From Planctomycetota bacterium (GTDB lineage Bacteria; Planctomycetota; Phycisphaerae; Phycisphaerales; SM1A02), in NCBI GenBank assembly GCA_014381385.1, contig JACNLR010000215.1:1-20359 (forward strand): a DNA stretch of 20,359 nt. Reading direction: 5' to 3'. Under the pieces are notes generated by a model, which saw only the letters and a program-made list of their open reading frames with translations, did no database searches and was not told where the DNA came from. Position numbers and translations under genes: made by a program. This document shows, one piece after another, positions 7,190 through 15,056 of this stretch (the first letter of the stretch is position 1; each line of letters starts with the position of its first letter).

Positions 7190-8347
7190 ATGTCAATAGT
7201 CCCACTACCAGTCTTTGAAGAAGATGCAGATCCCTCAAGACGTGATGCATTAACACTCGAAGAACAGTTAGAAAAACTTGAAGCGCCTGAAACCATCGTT
7301 GTTAAGTTCGGCGCTCTCAAACTCGTTGGCGAATATAAACAGGCTGGTGGAATTAAAGCTGGTTGCGGTTCCAAGTTAGTAGCGAGGACCCACAGAGGCA
7401 CCGAACTTGTGGAAATGTTAACAACGACGTGCTCTAATTCAGGCTGCGGAAAATCAATTGGCCGCGATGAGATGCTTGAATACATCGAAAATTCCGGTGG
7501 TAAAAATTATCCATTTCATACAAATGGCAGAGTTCTACGGATAGCAACGACGGATGATCTGGGAAGAATGGATTCCCTGCGTAGTAGAATTGATGAGCAG
7601 ATACGAACTTCAAGGTCGCTCGTAGAAGAACATCATCTTGCAATGAAAATTGTAGACGTCGAACCAATTCTTGGCGAAGAGCTGTTGACCTTTTATTATC
7701 TTAGTGAAGACAGGATAGATTTCAGGGGGCTTGTAACATCGCTTGCATCCAAATATGCGACTCGGATTGAAATGCGCCAAGTTGGCGCAAGGGACGAGGC
7801 TCGACTCGTTGCAGATTACGAAAAATGCGGGCAACACTGTTGCTGTAAGAATTTCTTAAAAGTGCTCTCGCCAGTTTCAATGCGGACTGCAAAACAACAA
7901 AAGCAAACGTTAGATCCAAAAAAGATTTCAGGTCGTTGTGGACGACTTATGTGTTGCTTGCGATATGAAGATCAAACGTATCGAGAGTTGAAGAAGAATT
8001 TGCCCCACAAAAAGACACGGGTCGGAACAGAAGAAGGTCCAGGCATAGTGATTGATGGGAAAATCTTAACGCAATTGGTTTTAGTAGAATTAGAAAATGA
8101 CAAAAGAAGAATTGCAGTGCCAATCGAAGAACTTCTAGATCCAGAGACTTGTCCAAGACCTTGGGAAGAGGTTCATGTTCCTGAGGAGCCTAAGCCAAAA
8201 CATAACCGAAATCGAAATCGGAGTAAGAAAGCAAAACAAAACAAGTCGCCTGATGAAAAACAAGGTGCGGAAGGCAAGAAGAAAAAGAAACGAAGGCGAA
8301 GAAGAAGGCGTAAAAAACAAAGTGACGGTAATGCCGATAAATCGTAA
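7190..8347 (+). CDS. ricT: PSP1-domain regulatory protein, RicT (YaaT) family
   Basis: RicT-type proteins carry a cysteine-rich PSP1 domain. In Bacillus subtilis RicT works with RicA and RicF in an iron-sulfur complex that affects RNase Y-dependent mRNA processing. The product is 385 residues. The diagnostic region has Cys213, Cys217-219 (CGQHCCC) and the signature ISGRCGRLMCCLRYE with Cys250, 255 and 256. Extra cysteines occur at 59, 81 and 86 in a less conserved N-terminal part (about 1-140). The C-terminus from about residue 335 is an extremely basic Lys/Arg tail, likely nucleic acid-binding and disordered. No RicA or RicF partner is nearby. The start has no Shine-Dalgarno sequence. The stop is two bases before the lepB ATG, so the two are probably co-transcribed. 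The family call is firm; the function is inferred. Confidence 0.88.
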   Translation: MSIVPLPVFEEDADPSRRDALTLEEQLEKLEAPETIVVKFGALKLVGEYKQAGGIKAGCGSKLVARTHRGTELVEMLTTTCSNSGCGKSIGRDEMLEYIENSGGKNYPFHTNGRVLRIATTDDLGRMDSLRSRIDEQIRTSRSLVEEHHLAMKIVDVEPILGEELLTFYYLSEDRIDFRGLVTSLASKYATRIEMRQVGARDEARLVADYEKCGQHCCCKNFLKVLSPVSMRTAKQQKQTLDPKKISGRCGRLMCCLRYEDQTYRELKKNLPHKKTRVGTEEGPGIVIDGKILTQLVLVELENDKRRIAVPIEELLDPETCPRPWEEVHVPEEPKPKHNRNRNRSKKAKQNKSPDEKQGAEGKKKKKRRRRRRRKKQSDGNADKS

Positions 8348-8349
8348 TT

Positions 8350-9903
8350 ATGAATTCAACTGAGCGTAAAAGTCAATCCGGTATTATTGAAACATTGCAA
8401 TCGCTTGTTGTAGCATTTGTACTAGCCATGGTATTCCGCGGATTTGTTGTTGAGGGATTTGTAATTCCAACAGGATCTATGGCGCCAACGCTACTTGGGC
8501 AGCACTTGCTAATGCACAGTGACCAAACGGGACAAGATTTTGCTGTCGGATTCGATGCAAGGCGGTCTACATCGGCGGATAGATTTTCAGATCCGCTCTT
8601 GGGAAGAAGCATGCCTTTATCAAGGTCGCAGGCAAAAAAAATTGTGCCTCGCACAGGCGATCGTGTTGTTGTATTAAAAACTCTCTTTCCTTTTTTTGAA
8701 CCAAACCGTTACGATGTCATTGTCTTTAAAAACCCAACGGATACACAAGGCCCATCCGCGAATTACATTAAAAGGCTTATTGGCCTCCCCGGCGAAACTC
8801 TTTGGATTGCTGATGGTGACATTTTTGCTAAGAGCGGAGATGGACCATTTGAGATCAAGCGGAAACCAGAACATATACAGCGGTCTCTTTGGAGAACGGT
8901 TTCCGACAGCGACGCTGTACCAACAGATGTTTTAGGATTGTCCCGATCATGGTCACCGCCATGGAGTGGCAAGCCGACAAACGCATGGGAGTTTAAGGAC
9001 AGGACATGGGTTTGCGCAACTGCCCAACCTAGCACGCTTACGTGGGATCAAAACAAAATCCATATAGATGACTGGCTGCCTTATAACATGTTGATGCCGA
9101 CAGTTCGCCAAGAACCTATGTCAGATATCCGAACAAGCGCTACGTTAACACCCTCAACAACGACATTGGCCGCCGACTTTACTTTGGAAGCGATGGGGTT
9201 GCGATTTGTATGGCAAATAAGGAAGAGCAAATGTGCGCTTTTGCTTTCTAGATTAAATGGCGAGTCTATAAAAAGAGTTGACATTCCATGTGTTGCGTTT
9301 GTAGAAGGCAAAGCGACTAGAGTAGAATTCTGGCACGCAGACCAGATGATGTCCATGTATATTGATGGTAAAAGAGTGGCAGAACTGCAGTATGATTTTG
9401 GTCCCGAGGAAAGATTGCGACTAGCAACCGGCGCAGGGCCAACTGTGCCTATCGAAGATATTGCAGGACAAGGACAGAGCCCAGCAAAACTAACATGGCA
9501 TTTCGATGGTTCTCCGTTAACAATTACACGCCTTCAAGTGGACCATGATTTGTATTACCGGAGTGCGCGCCTACCATCTAGAGCAACGAAAAATCCTACA
9601 ACGCAGGGAAATGAAGAGCTTGTTGCTATTGGTTCGCCTGCGTTTGGGACCCACCCAGATAAACTTGCTGTACTGGGTGAAGACCAATTCATGATGGCAG
9701 GGGATAACAGCGCATATTCACTTGACGGCAGGCTCTGGGGAAACCCCGATGACTTTGTTTCTGCACAATTTGACGACTCTCCTTTTGTGGTGAATCGCGA
9801 TTTGCTCATTGGGAAGGCGTGGAGCGTATATTGGCCTGCTGCAAATAAGTTTGGCTCATTACCGATTATTCCAGATTTTGGACGCATCCGTTTTATCAGG
9901 TAA
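8350..9903 (+). CDS. lepB: Signal peptidase I with large insert
   Basis: Signal peptidase I removes signal peptides from exported proteins at the outer face of the inner membrane, using a Ser/Lys dyad. The product is 517 residues, far longer than the usual 200-330. One N-terminal membrane segment (about 12-36) leads to the box B motif PTGSMAPTLLG, giving Ser43 as nucleophile. Box D YIKRLIGLPGE gives Lys141 as general base. Box E GDNSAYSLDGRLWG is at 451-464. All catalytic elements are present. About 300 residues separate boxes D and E; part of this (about 255-400) reads as beta-strands and contains WHADQMMSMYIDGKRVAE, reminiscent of concanavalin-like folds. It follows ricT by two bases and precedes the pilus operon by 62. 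Confidence 0.93.
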   Translation: MNSTERKSQSGIIETLQSLVVAFVLAMVFRGFVVEGFVIPTGSMAPTLLGQHLLMHSDQTGQDFAVGFDARRSTSADRFSDPLLGRSMPLSRSQAKKIVPRTGDRVVVLKTLFPFFEPNRYDVIVFKNPTDTQGPSANYIKRLIGLPGETLWIADGDIFAKSGDGPFEIKRKPEHIQRSLWRTVSDSDAVPTDVLGLSRSWSPPWSGKPTNAWEFKDRTWVCATAQPSTLTWDQNKIHIDDWLPYNMLMPTVRQEPMSDIRTSATLTPSTTTLAADFTLEAMGLRFVWQIRKSKCALLLSRLNGESIKRVDIPCVAFVEGKATRVEFWHADQMMSMYIDGKRVAELQYDFGPEERLRLATGAGPTVPIEDIAGQGQSPAKLTWHFDGSPLTITRLQVDHDLYYRSARLPSRATKNPTTQGNEELVAIGSPAFGTHPDKLAVLGEDQFMMAGDNSAYSLDGRLWGNPDDFVSAQFDDSPFVVNRDLLIGKAWSVYWPAANKFGSLPIIPDFGRIRFIR

Positions 9904-9909
9904 GGCAAT

Positions 9910-9925
9910 TTGCGCAGTTGCGCAA
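9910..9925 (+). promoter_or_regulatory. Perfect dyad between lepB and pilM
   Basis: TTGCGCA (9910-9916) and TGCGCAA (9919-9925) form a perfect inverted repeat with a two-base centre, six bases after the lepB stop. The short centre argues against an RNA hairpin and favours a dimeric regulator's operator for the pilus operon. No clear -10 box was found between it and the pilM ATG at 9966. Confidence 0.4.
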
Positions 9926-9965
9926 CTCTGCTAACCCACATAGCCCTACCTCCTACCCCATACTG

Positions 9966-11030
9966 ATGTACAGAACTCCACTTGGAACGCCGAACCTTGA
10001 GGACATGGGATTACGCTGGTTAACACATAGTTTTGCCTCACAACCGATCGCTATTCATTTTGGAAGCGATGTAGTGCGCATGATGCAAATACATAGTTCA
10101 AAAGAGCGCAAATTGCAGAGCGCTGTTGAGGTTGTTTCAACCGACAGCGGTGCTATAAAAATTGCACTGTCTTCTTTTAAGGGTACGAGGTGTGTTGTAA
10201 GCATTTCTTCATCAGAAGTTCTTGTGCAGCACGTCCGCGTAGCCCTAGATTCTGATGAGAGTGCGATACGTCTTCATCTTGTAAAGTGCGACCCAAGATG
10301 GGGAGATGCAGAAATCAGAAATGTATCTATCACTACAACAGGTGGATCGAGTAACCCAAAACAAGAAATTTTATGTGTTGGAATAGAGCGTCAAAAAACT
10401 TGCGAACTCATTGAAAAAATCGAATCTGCTGGCGGCGAAGTGATCGCTGTTACGGTTCCATTATATGCCTCGATTCGTGCATTCGACCAGTTGTATAGGC
10501 GTGACGGGGATGAAAAAATAACATCACTTTTGATAGATATGGATGAGAATGCATCGATGGTGATGATTGCTCACGGCGCGAACTGCGTGTTTGCGCATCG
10601 TCTTGACACAAACACAAAATCACAAAACGCTACTTCGGACAAACAATGGCAAGGAACACCTTCGCTTACGCCGTTATCGAGTGACAGTTCTAAAACTGAC
10701 TTTGAAAGACGGTGTGAGAGTCAACCGCGTGGTTTGCAGTGCACAGAAGCTTCTGAACAATCTATCGAAGAAAAGTTAGAACATGAACTAGAGCGGTGTT
10801 TACGGCATCATGACGCGTTGTTTCCAGAGCGTGCAGTTGATCGCATTATTTTTACTGGGCGAGGCGCAAGCGATACAGATAGGTGTTCTGCAATCGCATC
10901 GAAATTGGGGATTGCTGGATTCATCGCAGATCCATCGGCTTGGATTGTAGGTGCAGAAGATTACGCTGCTGGTCCTGCCTGGACAACAGCAGCAGGCATT
11001 TGTATGAGGTATGCGGAGAAAGCAGCATGA
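9966..11030 (+). CDS. pilM: Type IV pilus assembly protein PilM-like
   Basis: PilM is a cytoplasmic actin-like ATPase that binds the N-terminus of PilN and forms part of the type IV pilus or type II secretion inner platform. The product is 354 residues. The N-terminal phosphate-binding motif is seen as PIAIHFGSDVVRMMQI (about 27-42). Further blocks are LLIDMDENASMVMIAHG and, near the end, DRIIFTGRGASD and DYAAGPAWTTAAGICMRY. A low-complexity linker of about 60 residues between the lobes is longer than usual. The ATG at 9966 was chosen; an in-frame TTG at 9918 lies inside the upstream dyad. Divergent in sequence, so the call leans on order: pilN, pilO, pilP-like and the ATPase follow directly. 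Confidence 0.8.
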   Translation: MYRTPLGTPNLEDMGLRWLTHSFASQPIAIHFGSDVVRMMQIHSSKERKLQSAVEVVSTDSGAIKIALSSFKGTRCVVSISSSEVLVQHVRVALDSDESAIRLHLVKCDPRWGDAEIRNVSITTTGGSSNPKQEILCVGIERQKTCELIEKIESAGGEVIAVTVPLYASIRAFDQLYRRDGDEKITSLLIDMDENASMVMIAHGANCVFAHRLDTNTKSQNATSDKQWQGTPSLTPLSSDSSKTDFERRCESQPRGLQCTEASEQSIEEKLEHELERCLRHHDALFPERAVDRIIFTGRGASDTDRCSAIASKLGIAGFIADPSAWIVGAEDYAAGPAWTTAAGICMRYAEKAA

Positions 11031-11629
11031 AACACCCATTTGACGATTTTATTGCACCTACTTGGCACGAAAAACGCGCAGACAATCGCGTAGTGCGCAT
11101 CGGGATCTTACTTGTTGCGGTAGTGTCAATTGCAACAGCAGCGGCTTTTGCAACAACACTCTCGGGATGGCGAGGTGTTTTAAATGATCGAGGAAATGTT
11201 GCAACTCGTTGGGAAGATGCGACGCAACGAGTTTCGGCGTATCTTAAAGTGCAAAAAGATATCCAAGACGAAATAGATGCATTGGCAATCATCGAGAAGT
11301 TTACAGACGGAGTGCCTCGGTCATTGCTTATGTGGGAGTTAACAAGAAGCCTGCCAATCGACACGAGGCTTGATGATTTGCGTCTTGAAACACGTAGGCG
11401 TGTTAACGAAGAAGAAAAGTCGGTCATCACCGAGACAATTATTGCACTTGGCAAAGCTCCAGATGACTCAAGTATTTCTGCTTACATTGATACGCTTGCC
11501 TCTACAGCTTACTTCACGGACGTTTCATTAATGTATGCTCAACTCGATGTCGACGGTGCGCAAAGAAACTTTTCAATACAAATGACGGTGAAGCAAAAAA
11601 CAAAATTGTCTATGGAGGCATCGCCGTGA
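11027..11629 (+). CDS. pilN: Type IV pilus assembly protein PilN-like
   Basis: PilN is a bitopic inner-membrane protein that pairs with PilO and contacts PilM through its cytoplasmic N-terminus. The product is 200 residues. A short N-terminal cytoplasmic piece (1-22) is followed by one membrane helix (about 23-45), a coiled-coil-like stretch (about 50-95) and a small periplasmic domain with LMWELTRSLPIDTRLDDLRLE and ISAYIDTLASTAYFTDVSL, the ferredoxin-like pattern of PilN/GspL. The ATG overlaps the pilM stop as ATGA (11027-11030), so translation is probably coupled. The usual N-terminal NLLP-type PilM-binding motif is not obvious, here replaced by a different sequence (DDFIAPTW), so identity rests on topology, fold pattern and order. 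Confidence 0.8.
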   Translation: MKHPFDDFIAPTWHEKRADNRVVRIGILLVAVVSIATAAAFATTLSGWRGVLNDRGNVATRWEDATQRVSAYLKVQKDIQDEIDALAIIEKFTDGVPRSLLMWELTRSLPIDTRLDDLRLETRRRVNEEEKSVITETIIALGKAPDDSSISAYIDTLASTAYFTDVSLMYAQLDVDGAQRNFSIQMTVKQKTKLSMEASP

Positions 11630-12159
11630 ATATTCCATTCAGATACTTTTCTCTTGTAGTACTTCTTATTGCAGTTCCTGTTTCAGCTTGGGCGATTGCC
11701 TATCGCCCCATGAACATTGCAGTGCATAGTGCAGCAGAAGAAATTCGCGAAAGAACAAGTAAACTAACTAATTACGATGATGTGAATTCCCAGTACAGGG
11801 AAATGAAAACTATTTTAGATTCACTCGTTGAAGCAAATACAACTGCGCTACAACGCATTCCCTCATCAAACAACGCGGATGAGTGGTTAGAATCAGCGTC
11901 GGATGCTGCGGTTTCATTTGGCTTAGTAGTTCAATCCGTTACAACGTCAGGTGAAAGGGACGAGGGGGCATTCAAATTACTCCCCGTAGATTTTGTGGTA
12001 AGTGGAAAATTTGCAAGTGTCTATAAGTTGTTACAACATCTCGAACAAATGACACGACTTTCCAGAATTGAATCGATGACAATTCATCGATTGGATAACG
12101 AGACTGTTGAAGTTCGTTTCGTCATACACCTAGTATTTGGTAATGGAGGCGAGCAGTGA
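11626..12159 (+). CDS. pilO: Type IV pilus assembly protein PilO-like
   Basis: PilO forms heterodimers with PilN in the periplasm and links the inner platform to the secretin. The product is 177 residues: one N-terminal membrane helix (about 7-25), a coiled coil (about 33-70) and a C-terminal ferredoxin-like domain with WLESASDAAVSFGLVVQSV and FASVYKLLQHLEQMTRLSRIESM, which is typical of PilO. The GTG start at 11626 overlaps the pilN stop as GTGA (11626-11629). No ATG gives a complete membrane helix, which supports the GTG. The family call is from architecture and position. Confidence 0.84.
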   Translation: MNIPFRYFSLVVLLIAVPVSAWAIAYRPMNIAVHSAAEEIRERTSKLTNYDDVNSQYREMKTILDSLVEANTTALQRIPSSNNADEWLESASDAAVSFGLVVQSVTTSGERDEGAFKLLPVDFVVSGKFASVYKLLQHLEQMTRLSRIESMTIHRLDNETVEVRFVIHLVFGNGGEQ

Positions 12160-12767
12160 TACGGACGATTAACCAATTAATACAAAAGTACGATGCAGCC
12201 TCTGTCTTTATATTAGCCGCTACGATTGTGGTTATAGTCGAGCTTTCATTAATGCGGATCTTGGTTCCATCTTCTGCTGCTGCCAGTGTCAATGACTCGG
12301 GTGTTCTTATGGAGCAAGTATACGATGACTCAAACGTTGCAAAAACAAGCGAGCAATTACTCGCGTGGCACAATGATTCTGCAGTTTTTAGGAACCGTTT
12401 ACAAACAAGTCCTGATTCTTGGCAAAAAGAACTCGAAACGACCTTTGCCTTTGGATTTGAGCAAATGCATCAGCAACCGAGCAATGGAACAAGTGATGAC
12501 GTAAAACAAAATGTAGCCGCTGATTACGCAGCAAAGAATCTCTACCTGCAATCAGTGATGACAGGCAGCAGGCCACTGGCAAACATCAGCGGGAAAATGT
12601 ATAGAGTTGGAGACGAGGTTTCGGTTCGAGGTGGAGAAATATTGATGGTCGTATTGTCCATTCAATCTGATTATGTAACGGTGTTCTTGGATGATCACCC
12701 CGAAATCACCCGAACTATATATGTATCAAGTGATATGCAACTAGTAACTGGAGAACGACTGCCTTGA
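12156..12767 (+). CDS. PilP/GspB-like pilus assembly protein
   Basis: The product is 203 residues with one N-terminal membrane helix (about 15-37), a low-complexity middle (about 40-120) and a small C-terminal beta domain. That domain contains LANISGKMYRVGDEVSV and MVVLSIQSDYVTVFLDD (about 141-180), the pattern of a homology-region domain in PilP, GspC and GspB proteins that bind the secretin. Lipoprotein processing, as in classic PilP, is not seen: the N-terminus is a membrane anchor rather than a lipobox, closer to GspB/GspC. The GTG start overlaps the pilO stop (GTGA, 12156-12159). The position between pilO and the ATPase supports a link to the secretin, whose gene is not in this window. 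Confidence 0.68.
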   Translation: MIRTINQLIQKYDAASVFILAATIVVIVELSLMRILVPSSAAASVNDSGVLMEQVYDDSNVAKTSEQLLAWHNDSAVFRNRLQTSPDSWQKELETTFAFGFEQMHQQPSNGTSDDVKQNVAADYAAKNLYLQSVMTGSRPLANISGKMYRVGDEVSVRGGEILMVVLSIQSDYVTVFLDDHPEITRTIYVSSDMQLVTGERLP

Positions 12768-14482
12768 AACCACTTACAACTACACAACAAAAACCAGTCG
12801 AATCGCATGCTGACAAACTCATCAATTTACTGATGGAGCGTGAGTACTTGAACAAAGAAGTACTAGCGCTTGTAAGAAGGTCACAGCGTCAATCAAGAGG
12901 AAGGACAAATTCAGCAATTTTGGTTGATTCAGGAGTAGGAGAAGAATATGTTCTTCAAGCAGTTGCAGATATTACAAACCTACAATTTGCAAAAATTACT
13001 ATAGAACATGTTGCATTAGGTTTAATCGAACGATTAGGTTTCGGATGGTGCAAGGAGCACACGATTGTTCCCGTTTGTATCGACGGTAAAAACTATCTTG
13101 CATCAACCTCTATCGATGAGTTGTTTTTAACGGATGATATCCGTCATGAAGTTGGAGTTGGTATTGGTCAATTGTTATCTACTAGAGGAGACATTCTTTC
13201 TATTCTTGAGTGTGTAGAACAAGAATCCGATTTAACATGCCAAAAAGGTTCGGTTGAAGAATACGACACTTCTGTTTATGACACTGATTTAAAAAATACT
13301 TCGATTGATCTAGAAGCTGCTGCTGCAGACGCAGACTCGTCGCCCGTTGTTAGACTTGTTGGCGAGATGATCACGCGCGCAGTTCGAGAAGATGCTTCTG
13401 ATGTGCATTTTGAATCGGGGGACGAATGTTCGCACATTCGATTCAGAATAGACGGCGTTCTCCATGCTTTGATGGAGTCACCCCAAAAACTTCATGGCGC
13501 AGTTGTAAGCCGAATTAAAATTCTTGCGAACCTCGATATTGCTGAAAGAAGATTGCCTCAAGATGGCCGAATAAGGGCAACTGTTTTAGGGCGGCCAATC
13601 GATTTGCGAGTCTCAACAGTACCAACACCTAGGGGAGAAAAAGTAGTTATGCGATTGCTCGATAACAGAAACATTCGCATCGGTCTTGATGAACTTGGAT
13701 TCCGTGACGATTCGCTTGCTTCATGGAAACACGAAATAGCTTCTCCACACGGAATACTTTTAGTTACTGGTCCAACAGGTTGCGGGAAGACAACAACGCT
13801 TTATTCCTCATTGCAACAGATGGATAGAAAACAGTTGAATATATCTACGGTCGAAGACCCCGTAGAATATGAATTGCCAGGCATTACGCAAATACAAGTT
13901 CATGACAAAATTGATATGACATTTTCTAGAGCGCTACGAGCATTGCTTCGCCAAGATCCAGATGTTGTGCTCCTTGGCGAGATTAGAGATATGGAAACAG
14001 CGAGCGTTGCAATACAAGCAGCGATGACTGGGCACCTTGTTCTTTCGACTTTACATACGAACGATGCACCAAGTTCATTAACTCGCCTCATTAATATTGG
14101 TATTGAACCATTTCTTGTCGCTTCCGCAGTGAATGGCGTGCTCGCCCAACGTCTTGCCCGCAGAGTTTGTCCTAAATGTGTGCAAATGAAAACACCAACT
14201 CAGGAAGAGTCTGTGGCGCTTGAAGGATATGAATTCGAAAAAATTCCACACGCAGTTGGCTGCACTTCCTGTAGAGGGAGTGGATACAGTGGCAGACTTG
14301 GCATCTACGAATTGTTGATTATGGATGACGAACTACGAGATGCCATTGCTAGCAACCCGACGATAACTTCGTTTAGGAATCTTGCGATTGAGCGAGGCAT
14401 GAAGAATCTACGGCACGATGGATTCGCAAAAGTAGCGGATGGCTTGACGACGATTGATGAAATAGCACGATTAACTGCTTAA
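12764..14482 (+). CDS. Type IV pilus/type II secretion assembly ATPase (PilB/GspE)
   Basis: This hexameric cytoplasmic ATPase powers pilin polymerisation at the inner platform. The product is 572 residues, normal for PilB/GspE. An N-terminal T2SSE-N domain (about 15-150) precedes the ATPase core. Seen are Walker A GPTGCGKT (336-343), the Asp box around STVEDPVEYE (361-370), Walker B with VVLLGEIRD (401-409), the His box HLVLSTLHTND (424-434) and four zinc-binding cysteines (469, 472, 500, 503). It is an assembly rather than a retraction ATPase, judging by the zinc motif and N-terminal domain. The start is TTG at 12764, overlapping the previous stop as TTGA; the next ATG would shorten the N-terminal domain. 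PilC, the secretin and pilins are missing from the window. Confidence 0.93.
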   Translation: MKPLTTTQQKPVESHADKLINLLMEREYLNKEVLALVRRSQRQSRGRTNSAILVDSGVGEEYVLQAVADITNLQFAKITIEHVALGLIERLGFGWCKEHTIVPVCIDGKNYLASTSIDELFLTDDIRHEVGVGIGQLLSTRGDILSILECVEQESDLTCQKGSVEEYDTSVYDTDLKNTSIDLEAAAADADSSPVVRLVGEMITRAVREDASDVHFESGDECSHIRFRIDGVLHALMESPQKLHGAVVSRIKILANLDIAERRLPQDGRIRATVLGRPIDLRVSTVPTPRGEKVVMRLLDNRNIRIGLDELGFRDDSLASWKHEIASPHGILLVTGPTGCGKTTTLYSSLQQMDRKQLNISTVEDPVEYELPGITQIQVHDKIDMTFSRALRALLRQDPDVVLLGEIRDMETASVAIQAAMTGHLVLSTLHTNDAPSSLTRLINIGIEPFLVASAVNGVLAQRLARRVCPKCVQMKTPTQEESVALEGYEFEKIPHAVGCTSCRGSGYSGRLGIYELLIMDDELRDAIASNPTITSFRNLAIERGMKNLRHDGFAKVADGLTTIDEIARLTA

Positions 14483-15018
14483 CCTACAAATGGTGCAATA
14501 AGTAATACACAAAAACAAACAGCTGCGATTCCAGTTTTACCAAGGATGCCAATGACGCGGCCGATTGCAGCGCCTGTAGCGGATTTTGCGAGATTACCTG
14601 CAGCAGCAGGTTCCTTGTGAGAAAGTTCACCAAGTAACGCGCCAACAAATGCGCCAACGATTGCCCCAACTAATGTACCAACGAGAGGTATAGGCAGCAT
14701 AAAAGTAATAACAATTGCCCCAATCATGCTGCCAAGAATTGCACCTACCATACCGCGCTTTGTACCTCCGCCTGCTTTTGCACCAAGACCCGCCGCTGCA
14801 GTTTCCAGAATTTCACCACAGACGCCGAGTCCAAGAACAATGCCGATAGTCGTCCACCCCCAAATTGGCTCGTCGCTCCAGAGTGGATTGCACAACGTTA
14901 TCACAAGCGCACCACCGATCATCAGCCATGCACCGGGCAATCCTACGAGTGTGATAAGTATGCAAGTACATGCGTACAATGCAAAAACCACTAGTATTAC
15001 TATAGAAATCCAATCCAT
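14479..15018 (-). CDS. DUF456 family membrane protein
   Basis: The product is 179 residues and almost entirely hydrophobic. It contains LITLVGLPGAWLMIGGALV near the N-terminus and the family core VCGEILETAAAGLGAKAGGGTKRGMVGAILGSMIGAI, followed by Gly/Ala zipper-like helices (VGTLVGAIVGAFVGALLGEL). DUF456 (YqgC-type) proteins are small integral membrane proteins of unknown role, and nothing nearby suggests one here. The ATG at 15018 has no visible Shine-Dalgarno sequence. Its stop codon shares bases with the stop of the convergent pilus ATPase gene (TTAA at 14479-14482). Upstream it is divergent from the next exported-protein gene. Confidence 0.85.
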   Translation of the reverse strand: MDWISIVILVVFALYACTCILITLVGLPGAWLMIGGALVITLCNPLWSDEPIWGWTTIGIVLGLGVCGEILETAAAGLGAKAGGGTKRGMVGAILGSMIGAIVITFMLPIPLVGTLVGAIVGAFVGALLGELSHKEPAAAGNLAKSATGAAIGRVIGILGKTGIAAVCFCVLLIAPFVG

Positions 15019-15056
15019 TACGTATTCACTTGCTTATTGGGAAACTCTCTGCAATC

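Noticed and set aside
8190..8340. Lys/Arg-rich, A-rich end of ricT as a frameshift or slippage artefact.
   Set aside because: The reading frame stays open to a stop two bases before lepB, and basic tails are common in this kind of protein.
9918..9965. TTG start for pilM at 9918.
   Set aside because: It lies inside the dyad and adds a proline-rich stretch unlike PilM N-termini; the ATG at 9966 is simpler.
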